Source: Anaerobaca sp035448545 (lineage in GTDB: Bacteria > Planctomycetota > Phycisphaerae > Sedimentisphaerales > Anaerobacaceae). From it: 64,000 bases of DNA. Below, one piece after another: positions 16,976 to 24,494 of this stretch. Positions within the stretch are counted from its first letter, which is position 1; each line of letters begins with the position of its first letter. The translations under genes and the position numbers were made by a program. The notes beneath the pieces are model-generated. The model made no database searches. It was given only the letters and a program-made list of their open reading frames with translations, and was not told the DNA's origin. The DNA lies in the NCBI GenBank assembly GCA_035448545.1, contig DAOTJE010000007.1:1-64000 (forward strand), written 5' to 3'.

Positions 16976-17731
16976 ATGAGTAAGCCGAAGATTGCGATAT
17001 TTGATTTCGCCTGTTGTGAAGGCTGCCAGTTGCAGTTCGTCAATCTCGAAGAAGAACTGCTGGACCTGATCGGCGTGGCCGACGTGGTGGAATGGCGCGA
17101 GGCGATGAGCGAAAAGAGCGAGGAATATGACATCGCCATCATCGAGGGGTCGATCACCCGCCTGGAGGACGAAGAGCGGCTCAAGCTGATCCGCAGCCGG
17201 GCAAAGGTTTTGATCGCCTTGGGGGCTTGTGCAACCATCGGCGGGGTCAACAAGCTCAAGAACAACTTCGACGACCTGGATGAGGTCAAGAAGTGTGTGT
17301 ACGGCAAGGATTCGAAAAAGCCGCACCTGGCGACGCAGCCGACCAAAGCGGTGGATGAGGTGGTCGACGTGGACTTCTATGTGCATGGCTGCCCCATCGA
17401 CCGCAAGGAGTTCACGTACATCGTGCGCTGTCTGCTGTTGGGCAAGACACCCGAGATACCCGATTTTCCGGTTTGCGTGGAGTGCAAGGCCAAGGGCAAT
17501 CCATGCCTGTGGCAGTATGGTCAGGTCTGCCTGGGACCGATCATCCGGGCCGGTTGCGGTGCCCGTTGCCCGTCGAACGGGTTCCGGTGTTTCGGCTGCC
17601 GGGGCTACACCAGCAATCCGAACGTCGATGCGGCCAAGGAAGTCATCGACAAGTTCGGCCTGACCGTGGATCACCTCAAGACCAAGATGGTTCTCTTTGG
17701 AAGCAGACAGGAGCCGACGATCTATGGCTAA
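16976..17731 (+). CDS. hydD: [NiFe] hydrogenase delta (small) subunit
   Basis: A 251-residue iron-sulfur small subunit of a cytosolic group 3 [NiFe] hydrogenase, in the NADH:ubiquinone oxidoreductase 20-kDa family. The proximal-cluster ligands are visible: FDFACCEGCQ near the N-terminus, LGACATIGG near residue 83 and VHGCPIDR near residue 140. A C-terminal cysteine-rich region (CVECKAKGNPC...CGARC...CFGC) would hold two further [4Fe-4S] clusters, as in Pyrococcus HydD. There is no twin-arginine signal, consistent with a cytosolic enzyme. The start at 16976 has GGAGG in the end of hydG, and the gene's stop overlaps the start of hydA by eight bases. The pairing with hydA makes this assignment secure. 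Confidence 0.93.
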   Translation: MSKPKIAIFDFACCEGCQLQFVNLEEELLDLIGVADVVEWREAMSEKSEEYDIAIIEGSITRLEDEERLKLIRSRAKVLIALGACATIGGVNKLKNNFDDLDEVKKCVYGKDSKKPHLATQPTKAVDEVVDVDFYVHGCPIDRKEFTYIVRCLLLGKTPEIPDFPVCVECKAKGNPCLWQYGQVCLGPIIRAGCGARCPSNGFRCFGCRGYTSNPNVDAAKEVIDKFGLTVDHLKTKMVLFGSRQEPTIYG

Positions 17732-19031
17732 GACAGTGAACATAAACGTACACCATGTGACGCGTGTCGAAGGACACGGCAACATCGTGGTCAACGCCAC
17801 CAACGGCAAGATCGAGAAGGTGCAGTGGCAGGTCCCCGAGGCGCCGCGGTTCTTCGAGGCGATGGTGCGGGGTCGCAGCTATGAAGATATCCAGACGATC
17901 GTCAGCCGCATCTGCGGAATCTGTTCGATCACGCACTCGCTGGCCTCGACCAAAGCCGTCGAAAATGCCTTGGGCATCCAGGTCTCCGAGCAGGCCGACA
18001 AGGTGCGCATCCTGATGCACTACTCTGAGCAGTTGCAGAGCCATATTCTGCACGTCGGCTATCTGGTGGCACCCGATCTGTTCGGCTTGCCGTCGGTGGT
18101 GCCGCTGGTTGCCAAGGCGCCGGACGCGGTGATGGCGGTGATTCGCCTGCACCGCTTGGCGAATGAGTGGTCGGACCTGATTGCTGGTCGCACGACGCAC
18201 CCGGTCACACTCAAGCCGGGCGGCCTGACGAAGTTCCCGACCGAGAAGGAATTGCGCGAACTCCAGCAAAGACTCAAGAACTCTGTCGGGGACTTGAAGG
18301 CGGTGGCCGCAGCGGTCCTCTCGGTTGCCGGCAACCTCCCCAACTTTACGCGTGAAACCGAGTATGTCTCGCTCAAGCAGGACAATCCGCCCACATACAC
18401 GTTCTATCATGGCGATATTACCTCTACTGACTACGACGGCGCCGTTTCGATCCACGACTGGCAGAGCGTGGCCAACGAATACGTCAGCGATCAATCGACC
18501 GCCAAGTGGACCAAGTGGCACCGTGACTCGTACACGGTTGGCGCCCTGGCGCGGTTCAACAACAACGCGCCGCTGCTCTCGCCCATGGCCAAGGATGTCG
18601 CCAGGATGTTCGGGCTCACCCAGGGCTGCTGCAATCCGTTCATGAACAGCGTGGCGCAGATTGTCGAAGCCGTCCACGTGGTCGAGACGAGCATAGAGAT
18701 GATCGACGAGTTGCTGACCAAAGGGATCAAGCCGGAGAGCGTGAAGACCTCGCCGAGGGCGGGCAAGGCCAGCGGGTGCGTCGAAGCCCCGCGCGGCATT
18801 CTGTTCCATCAGTACGAATTCGACCGCAAGGGCAACTGCGTCGGGGCCGATATCTGTATTCCGACGAATCAGAACCATGCCGCCATCCAGAAGGACTTCG
18901 AGAAGTTCGTGCCGGAGATACTGGATGAAGGCGAAGACGCGGTCCGGCTGAAACTCGAAATGCTGGTTCGTTCGTACGATCCATGTATCTCGTGCTCGAC
19001 GCATATGCTGAACGTGGAGTTCGTCAGGTAA
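17724..19031 (+). CDS. hydA: [NiFe] hydrogenase alpha (large, catalytic) subunit, group 3
   Basis: A 435-residue catalytic subunit that interconverts H2 with protons and electrons at a Ni-Fe centre. The four nickel-ligand cysteines are present: C64 and C67 in RICGIC, and C421 and C424 in DPCISCSTH. The protein ends with eight more residues after H427, the usual site of removal by a maturation protease, and such a protease gene follows 10 bases later. Length and motifs match group 3b (bifunctional NADP-linked sulfhydrogenase) enzymes. The start at 17724 (MAKTVNINVHHVTRVEGHGN) overlaps hydD by eight bases, so the two are translationally coupled. Hyp maturation genes are not in this window. Group 3b versus 3d was judged from subunit order only. 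Confidence 0.95.
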   Translation: MAKTVNINVHHVTRVEGHGNIVVNATNGKIEKVQWQVPEAPRFFEAMVRGRSYEDIQTIVSRICGICSITHSLASTKAVENALGIQVSEQADKVRILMHYSEQLQSHILHVGYLVAPDLFGLPSVVPLVAKAPDAVMAVIRLHRLANEWSDLIAGRTTHPVTLKPGGLTKFPTEKELRELQQRLKNSVGDLKAVAAAVLSVAGNLPNFTRETEYVSLKQDNPPTYTFYHGDITSTDYDGAVSIHDWQSVANEYVSDQSTAKWTKWHRDSYTVGALARFNNNAPLLSPMAKDVARMFGLTQGCCNPFMNSVAQIVEAVHVVETSIEMIDELLTKGIKPESVKTSPRAGKASGCVEAPRGILFHQYEFDRKGNCVGADICIPTNQNHAAIQKDFEKFVPEILDEGEDAVRLKLEMLVRSYDPCISCSTHMLNVEFVR

Positions 19032-19041
19032 CGCCGAGGCA

Positions 19042-19512
19042 ATGAAGAAGCCGATCGTGGTGCTGGGGCTGGGCAATCCGCTCATGGCCGACGACGGGAT
19101 CGGCGTCGATCTGGTCTCGCGGTTCGCGCAGGAGGCCGCCCGCTACCCGTCGGTCGACTTCATCGACGCGGGCACCGGCGGCATGTCGGTGCTGCATCGG
19201 ATCGACGGGCGTCGCAAGGCGGTGTTTATCGATTGCGCGTATATGGGCGAGGCGCCGGGGACGATCCGGCGTTTTACGCCCGACGAGGTTCGCAGCACAA
19301 AGGTCCTCGCCCACCAGTCGCTCCACGAGGCGGACGTTCTGCGGATTCTGGCGCTGGCCGAGCAGTTGGGCCAGGCGCCGCAGCAGGTTGTCATTTTCGG
19401 CATTCAGCCACAGGTTGTCGAGGTCCGGCAGGGTTTGAGCGGCGTTCTGCTCGACCGGGTTGAGCAGTATCTTGCCGAGATCCGATCCGAACTTGAGAAA
19501 GGTGCAGGTTGA
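19042..19512 (+). CDS. Hydrogenase maturation protease (HyaD/HycI family)
   Basis: A 156-residue endopeptidase of peptidase family M52 that trims the C-terminus of the hydrogenase large subunit after nickel insertion. It starts with VVLGLGNPLMADDGIGV, the family signature, in which the Asp-rich segment and a preceding Gly-Asn-Pro are typical; FIDAGTGGM and AHQSLHEADVL supply the other conserved acidic and His residues expected to bind nickel. Length is standard. It lies 10 bases after hydA, and hydA carries a matching DPCxxCxxH plus eight-residue tail. GAGG just upstream of the ATG supports the start. Function is well supported by motif and context. Confidence 0.93.
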   Translation: MKKPIVVLGLGNPLMADDGIGVDLVSRFAQEAARYPSVDFIDAGTGGMSVLHRIDGRRKAVFIDCAYMGEAPGTIRRFTPDEVRSTKVLAHQSLHEADVLRILALAEQLGQAPQQVVIFGIQPQVVEVRQGLSGVLLDRVEQYLAEIRSELEKGAG

Positions 19513-19536
19513 CCTGCAAGGGACGAAGGAGACGAA

Positions 19537-19932
19537 ATGGGACAAGGCAGGATTCTGATTATCGACGATGATCCTGATATCACCGAAGCGATGAGCGTGG
19601 TGCTGCAGAACAAGGGCTATGAGGTTTGTAGCGCCGCCGACGGCAGCGAAGGCATGAATCGGATCAAGGAAAGCCGGCCGGACCTGATCATTCTCGATGT
19701 CATGATGCGGACCCGTCAGGAGGGCTTCGAACTGGCACGGGATCTCAAGGGCAATGCCCAGTACAAGGATATCCCGATCCTCATGCTGACCGCCGTGAAG
19801 GACAAGACCGGACTGGATTTCAAAGCCGATGCCGGCGACAAGGCGTGGCTGCCGGTCGAAGGGTTTCTGGACAAGCCGGTCAAGCCGAACGTGCTTCTGG
19901 AAAAGGTCCAGAGCCTTCTGGCCAAGTCCTGA
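19537..19932 (+). CDS. Stand-alone response-regulator receiver domain protein
   Basis: A 131-residue single receiver domain without an output domain. The acidic pocket D10-D11-D12, phospho-acceptor D54 in LIILDVMM, the Thr in MLTAVKD and Lys in LDKPVKP are all present. A longer loop than usual (about residues 87-108) lies before the conserved Lys. Such single-domain regulators often follow cytosolic hydrogenase genes in anaerobes, sometimes together with histidine kinases; no kinase is nearby here. It starts 24 bases after the protease gene with a perfect AAGGAGA site, so it is probably last in the hydrogenase transcript. Its phospho-donor and target are unknown. Confidence 0.88.
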   Translation: MGQGRILIIDDDPDITEAMSVVLQNKGYEVCSAADGSEGMNRIKESRPDLIILDVMMRTRQEGFELARDLKGNAQYKDIPILMLTAVKDKTGLDFKADAGDKAWLPVEGFLDKPVKPNVLLEKVQSLLAKS

Positions 19933-19940
19933 CAGGGTTC

Positions 19941-19987
19941 CGGATCGCGGGTTCGTTCTGGATCGCTATCCCGGAATCCGCGATCCG
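19941..19987. repeat. Inverted repeat with degenerate ATCCG units after the hydrogenase cluster
   Basis: CGGATCGCGG (19941-19950) and CCGCGATCCG (19978-19987) form a perfect 10-bp inverted repeat around a 27-base loop. The gap is rich in ATCCG/CGGAT units, a style of intergenic repeat reminiscent of the TTGAA-rich gap at 16047. It may act as a weak terminator of the hydrogenase transcript, although no T-run follows. Confidence 0.45.
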
Positions 19988-20037
19988 AGATACGATCGGC
20001 GGCAAACCCTCTCTGGCGGCCGCCGGAGATAGAGGCC

Positions 20038-20571
20038 ATGAGCCAAAGGCATTCCGCGCGGCTCCTGTTGAAGGCGTACTACGAGCGGCTCTACGAGCGG
20101 ATGACGACGGATCGCGCTCGGCTCGACGCGTGCATCGAAGTGACGTTGCCGGCCGAAATCGAGCGACAAGGACTGGGGCCGATGAACGCACAGCAGTTGC
20201 AGGCCTATCGGGAGGCCTGTCTGGCCTTCGTCGATGAGCGAACGGAGATGTACAATCCCATCGGCATCCAGTATACGTTCAATCGTCCATCGAGCCGACA
20301 GGCGATGGATCTGGAGTTTCAGCTCAACTGGTACGACAGTCGTCGCGAGTTTGAAGATCTCGTCGCGGCCGCCCGCTCTCTTGTCTCCGACGCGCCGGAC
20401 GATGTCTCCGACCGGATGTTGCAGGAACTTGCCGACCGGCTTATCCACCAGGCGGGGGCCTTTCCCGATCGCAGCATCGTTGCCGGTTATGCCGCCGGGC
20501 CTACGCTTCAGAAGCTGCCCGACTACATTGTGGCTTCCGCGATCGAGGTGGTCATCTGTGGGCGTTCATAG
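20038..20571 (+). CDS. Hypothetical protein, unrecognised
   Basis: A 177-residue protein I do not recognise. It has no signal peptide or membrane segment and looks like a soluble, mostly helical protein: KAYYERLYERM near the N-terminus, LEFQLNWYDSRREFEDLVAAARSL in the middle (shown here in two parts: LEFQLNWYDSRR, then EFEDLVAAARSL), and a Leu/Ala-rich C-terminal third. GGAGATAGAGG immediately upstream supports the ATG at 20038. It lies 105 bases after the receiver protein of the hydrogenase cluster and 51 bases before the DUF1080 gene, all on the plus strand. Codon use is like its neighbours, so it is probably a real gene. No function is proposed. Confidence 0.65.
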   Translation: MSQRHSARLLLKAYYERLYERMTTDRARLDACIEVTLPAEIERQGLGPMNAQQLQAYREACLAFVDERTEMYNPIGIQYTFNRPSSRQAMDLEFQLNWYDSRREFEDLVAAARSLVSDAPDDVSDRMLQELADRLIHQAGAFPDRSIVAGYAAGPTLQKLPDYIVASAIEVVICGRS

Positions 20572-20622
20572 CAGGGGCGGCCAGAAGCTGCCCGCCACAC
20601 GTCAGGATCAGAGGAGAAGACC

Positions 20623-21432
20623 ATGAAAAGCACACCCGGTGTCGAGAGGTCGTTGATGGGGCTGTTTGCGGCGATGCTCGTGATTGCGGCCGGAGTCTAC
20701 GCTGCGGAGGAGGTCACCAGATATGCCGTCCATGACAAGAGCCGCCCAAGACCGCCTGTGGTAACGCCCGCGGCGCAGTTCGGACAGCCCCCTGCCGATG
20801 CCGTCATCCTGTTCGACGGCACCGATCTTTCGCAGTGGCAGAAGAGCGACGGCAGTCCCGCGAGTTGGGAGATTGTGGATGACGCTATGACCGTTACGCG
20901 GAAAGGCGGCAGCATTCAGACGAGAAGATCGTTCGGCAGTTGCCAGTTGCACGTGGAATGGAAAACGCTCGAAGGGGTTCCGGCCCGGGTGACCGACCAG
21001 AACCGCAGCAACAGCGGCGTATTCTTCATGGGCCGCTACGAGGTGCAGGTGCTCGACTCGTATACCGACGACGATTACGCGACGAACAAGACCTACGCTG
21101 ACGGCCAGGCGGCGGCGATCTATGGCTCGCATCCGCCCATGGTCAATGCCTGCCGCGCGCCCGGGCAGTGGCAGAGCTATGACATCGCGTTCCTGCGTCC
21201 GCTGTTTGACGAAAAGGGCAACGTGGTGCGCAAGGCCCGCATCACTGTATTCCATAACGGCGTCTGCGTTCACAACAACCTCGAGATCGAGGGAACGACG
21301 TCGCATAAGGTCAAAGCCAGGTATACTCCCCACGGCGACGGGCCGATTGTCCTCCAGGATCACGGCAACCCGGTCAGCTTCCGCAACATCTGGGTGCGCC
21401 AGTTGCCCGAGCAGCCCTACCTGATCGAGTAG
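20623..21432 (+). CDS. DUF1080 (3-keto-disaccharide hydrolase-like) exported protein
   Basis: A 269-residue protein with an N-terminal hydrophobic signal or anchor (about residues 8-26). The remainder is one DUF1080 domain, a concanavalin-like beta-sandwich: it opens with VILFDGTDLSQW, continues with NSGVFFMGRYEVQVLDS and ends with GPIVLQDHGNPVSFRNIWVR, all typical. The family is now associated with hydrolysis of 3-keto-glycosides, and is extremely expanded in Planctomycetota. AGGAGA upstream supports the start. It precedes the PQQ-like propeller gene by 37 bases. Which glycoside it acts on is unknown, and some members may be only binding modules. Confidence 0.87.
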   Translation: MKSTPGVERSLMGLFAAMLVIAAGVYAAEEVTRYAVHDKSRPRPPVVTPAAQFGQPPADAVILFDGTDLSQWQKSDGSPASWEIVDDAMTVTRKGGSIQTRRSFGSCQLHVEWKTLEGVPARVTDQNRSNSGVFFMGRYEVQVLDSYTDDDYATNKTYADGQAAAIYGSHPPMVNACRAPGQWQSYDIAFLRPLFDEKGNVVRKARITVFHNGVCVHNNLEIEGTTSHKVKARYTPHGDGPIVLQDHGNPVSFRNIWVRQLPEQPYLIE

Positions 21433-21469
21433 TTCGCGAATTCCTTCTCGGCCGGAGCTTGCGTACGAG

Positions 21470-24331
21470 ATGGACGCCATGACGAGTGCCGCAGACAACG
21501 TGGTCGCCCGACTACGCGTCTTCATGGGCGGCATGGGTCTGCTGCTGGCGGCGCTTGCGGGGGCGGCGTCGGCATCGGCAGACTGGCCCATGCTGGCGCA
21601 TGATCCGGCGCGGTCGGGAAGCACGGCCACTGAGATTCGTCCGCCTTTCGCGCGCAAATGGTATCGTCTGTTTCCGGATGAAGGTCTGATGTCCGGCGTG
21701 CAGCCGGTCGTCTTCGATGGCAAGGTGTTCGTCGGCACGATGAAGGGCATCCTGCATGCCATGGACGTCGAGACAGGCCGAGACGTTTGGACGTACATCG
21801 CGCCGGCCGCCATCTTACACGCCTGCGCGGCTGACCACGATGTGGTCGTCTTCGGTTGTGCCGACGGCCGAGTCTATGGGCTCGATGCTGACACCGGCAA
21901 GTTCGCCTGGTCCGTCCAGACCGGTGCCGCGGTCTGGAATGCCCCGTTGATCTGTGCCAATTCGGTTCTCATCGGCAGCCGTGACGGGAGTCTGTATGCC
22001 ATCGACGCCAAGACGGGAGACGTACGATGGAACGCGACCGCTGGTCCGCTTCTGTCGAGTCCCGCGCTCGATGTGAAAAGAAACCGCGTCTACGTCGGCA
22101 GCGAGGACATGCACGTTTATGCCTTCGATCTGGCAGATGGAACGCGGCGGTGGCGAAGCGAGAAGCTGCCCGGCGTGAGTCTTCGGGGATACCACCCCGT
22201 AGTCGCGCCGGACGGTTCCGTGATGGTGACCGTGACGCCAACCCTGTCCCTGGATTCGTTCGAGCCGGTTCTGATGGATATGGTCAGAGATGTGTTCGGC
22301 GACTTCGCAAGCTGGCGACACAACAAGGAGGAGAACGAACGACTTCGCGAGGCCAATTTCAGGAAGATGGCCGAGCCCGGCAGCTACGAGGCGCAGTTGG
22401 AGCACATCCGCCGGCGTCTGACCCTTGAAGCCCAGTACCAGACGTTCTTTGTTCTGGACCCCAACACGGGCCGGCAGAAGTTCGTCACGCCCATCGTCTA
22501 TGCCGAGAGCATGAACGGCACCGGCGCGCCGCCGCTGGTCACGCCCGACGGCAAGGTCGTGGTCAAGTTCCAGGCGCTGCTGCGAAGCCGCTACGAGCAC
22601 TACTCACCTTTCTTGAACGTCGGCTATCTCGACACGAAGACCGGGCACATCACGCCGATCATGGATCAATCGCGCACGTACGGCTGGCACGACAGTCTTT
22701 TGCTGGTTCACGACGAGCAGTGTCAGCTTTCTGTCGCGGGCCGCGTGCTCATCAACGCGCACCAGGACAACGTCAACGCGATGGACCTCGACACGCTGCA
22801 GGGCTACGGAGAGCCGTTCTGCCGGGGTGTGCATGAGCCGCAGCCGGGCGAGGCGGTCGGTATCTGGGCGATGCTCCTCCGCGGACAGACGCTGCCGGCG
22901 GGCAAGGAGTGGCTCGCTCGCGGCACTGCGGTTTACGGAGGGGGCTCCGTCATTGACACGGCGGTGTCCATCGCCGGCGACAGCTTCTACTACATTCCCA
23001 CGCATGAGATCAGTGCCGGCGCCGCGGTCGTCGCATTCCGAATGGACGCGAAAGGCGACGCCGGCAAGAAATCGGACCGTCTTTCCGCGCGGCTGACCGA
23101 ATCGGAGTGGGAGAGGATCAAGGATTTGCCCTGGGACTGGGATACGCTCCGGATGCCTCGTCTTCGGCATGTGTTGGAGGCTTTGCCGGGAGCTGTCCCG
23201 GGCACGCGAGCGGCACCGCTGAGTGAGCAGGCAGCCGAGCAAGTGAGCCGGATCACCGACAACGAATTGGATCGGTTCATTTGGGAAGTGCCTGCGGTCA
23301 ATGTCGTCGATGGCGATGGACCACAGGGCCTGAAGCAGCGGCTGGCGACCTGTGTGCAGGAGCTGATCTCGCAGCGGTGGCAGCCCCTGGTCTTTCCGCC
23401 CGGCAAGCACCCAAGGGAAGCGTGTCGCATCTTCGTCGATCCGACGGAGACGTTGTTGACCCTGGCTCTGGCCTATCCTCATGTCAATGAGGGCCTTCAG
23501 CGTGCGATCGTTCGCTATGTCGATCAACTGCGTGGCACCGGCGGTCCTTTGGATGGGCCGGTTGGCAGGGATACTGTCGATCCGGCCGACGGTGCCATTC
23601 GGTCGTTCTATGACATCGTGCCGGAGAAGCTGTTTCGCGTCATGGCTGACATGGTCCGAAGCGACGTGGCCCGGCTGTATCCGCTATGGCTTTGGGCACA
23701 CGTCAGCGGCGATTGGCAGCGCATCGAGAAAGACTGGAACCGCCTGCGAAGCTTGGCCGATCGCCCCGCGAACAAAATGGAGGAGGATTGCCGCAACGGA
23801 TACCTCGCAGGCTTGATCGCCTACTGCCGGATAGCAGCACATATCGGTGATCGAGAAGCCCTCGCAGATGGCCTGAGTCGGACACGGTCCGCTCTTCGAG
23901 AGCGTCTGGCCTACGAATTGGCGCATCCCAACGGCGGGCTGATCTCGCAAGTGCCTGTCTCACGGTCGATTTTCGCACGCTGGCGGCATCTGACGCCCGA
24001 AGTGGGCCGGTTTCTGGCGACCTATGCTGGCCCGACGCATCGGCATCTGATGAACGTCTATGTCGACTACCACCGGCCTACATGGCACATCGCCTGGGGC
24101 GTCGAATCGATGTGGCGCAATGAATCGCCCTTTGCCTTGCCGACCATGGCCGCCGAGGTCTTCGCCGCTCGGGCCTGGGTTCTCGCCGAGTCACAGGACG
24201 AACTTGCTCGGTTTCTCGACCTGCCCTGGTGCAGGGCCGACCTGTTCTACATTCAGAAGCTGGTCCTTTGCATCGCAGCCCATACGCCGATCACCTGGGA
24301 GATGCTCGCAGCCGACGGCGCAGCGCGGTAA
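21470..24331 (+). CDS. Large secreted PQQ-like beta-propeller protein
   Basis: A 953-residue protein with a signal peptide (about residues 10-36, ending ASASA). Residues 37-260 contain repeated blades of the PQQ-binding-like propeller: HDPARSGST, MKGILHAMDVETGRDVWTY, ADGRVYGLDADTGKFAWSV and RDGSLYAIDAKTGDVRWN. A second half (about 280-560) continues with less regular blades, and the C-terminal 380 residues are helical without a recognised domain. PQQ-like repeats here probably form a structural propeller; no dehydrogenase motifs were seen, so PQQ binding is not claimed. Starts at 21470 and 21479 are both possible. It sits 37 bases after the DUF1080 gene. Its stop is followed by the promoter of the giant lamin-tail gene. 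Confidence 0.83.
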   Translation: MDAMTSAADNVVARLRVFMGGMGLLLAALAGAASASADWPMLAHDPARSGSTATEIRPPFARKWYRLFPDEGLMSGVQPVVFDGKVFVGTMKGILHAMDVETGRDVWTYIAPAAILHACAADHDVVVFGCADGRVYGLDADTGKFAWSVQTGAAVWNAPLICANSVLIGSRDGSLYAIDAKTGDVRWNATAGPLLSSPALDVKRNRVYVGSEDMHVYAFDLADGTRRWRSEKLPGVSLRGYHPVVAPDGSVMVTVTPTLSLDSFEPVLMDMVRDVFGDFASWRHNKEENERLREANFRKMAEPGSYEAQLEHIRRRLTLEAQYQTFFVLDPNTGRQKFVTPIVYAESMNGTGAPPLVTPDGKVVVKFQALLRSRYEHYSPFLNVGYLDTKTGHITPIMDQSRTYGWHDSLLLVHDEQCQLSVAGRVLINAHQDNVNAMDLDTLQGYGEPFCRGVHEPQPGEAVGIWAMLLRGQTLPAGKEWLARGTAVYGGGSVIDTAVSIAGDSFYYIPTHEISAGAAVVAFRMDAKGDAGKKSDRLSARLTESEWERIKDLPWDWDTLRMPRLRHVLEALPGAVPGTRAAPLSEQAAEQVSRITDNELDRFIWEVPAVNVVDGDGPQGLKQRLATCVQELISQRWQPLVFPPGKHPREACRIFVDPTETLLTLALAYPHVNEGLQRAIVRYVDQLRGTGGPLDGPVGRDTVDPADGAIRSFYDIVPEKLFRVMADMVRSDVARLYPLWLWAHVSGDWQRIEKDWNRLRSLADRPANKMEEDCRNGYLAGLIAYCRIAAHIGDREALADGLSRTRSALRERLAYELAHPNGGLISQVPVSRSIFARWRHLTPEVGRFLATYAGPTHRHLMNVYVDYHRPTWHIAWGVESMWRNESPFALPTMAAEVFAARAWVLAESQDELARFLDLPWCRADLFYIQKLVLCIAAHTPITWEMLAADGAAR

Positions 24332-24360
24332 CGCACCTGCCCGTGCAAATGCCGGCGGGA

Positions 24361-24389
24361 TTGACTTAAGTGCCTGTTTCTGCTATAGT
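24361..24389 (+). promoter_or_regulatory. Extended -10 sigma-70 promoter of the giant LTD/CotH genes
   Basis: TTGACT (24361-24366) and TATAGT (24384-24389) are spaced by 17 bases, and TGC directly before the -10 makes it an extended -10 element. Transcription should begin near 24396, about 100 bases before the preferred start codon. This makes the two giant genes independent of the PQQ-like gene upstream. Confidence 0.72.
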
Positions 24390-24494
24390 AGCAACATGTC
24401 TGCCTGTTCTTCTTGCTGGAGAGGGTTTTATCGGGAAACAAGCGGGGTGAACCGCGTCTTCAAGGTGTTGCGGCTCCGGAGGATGCCGCCGACA

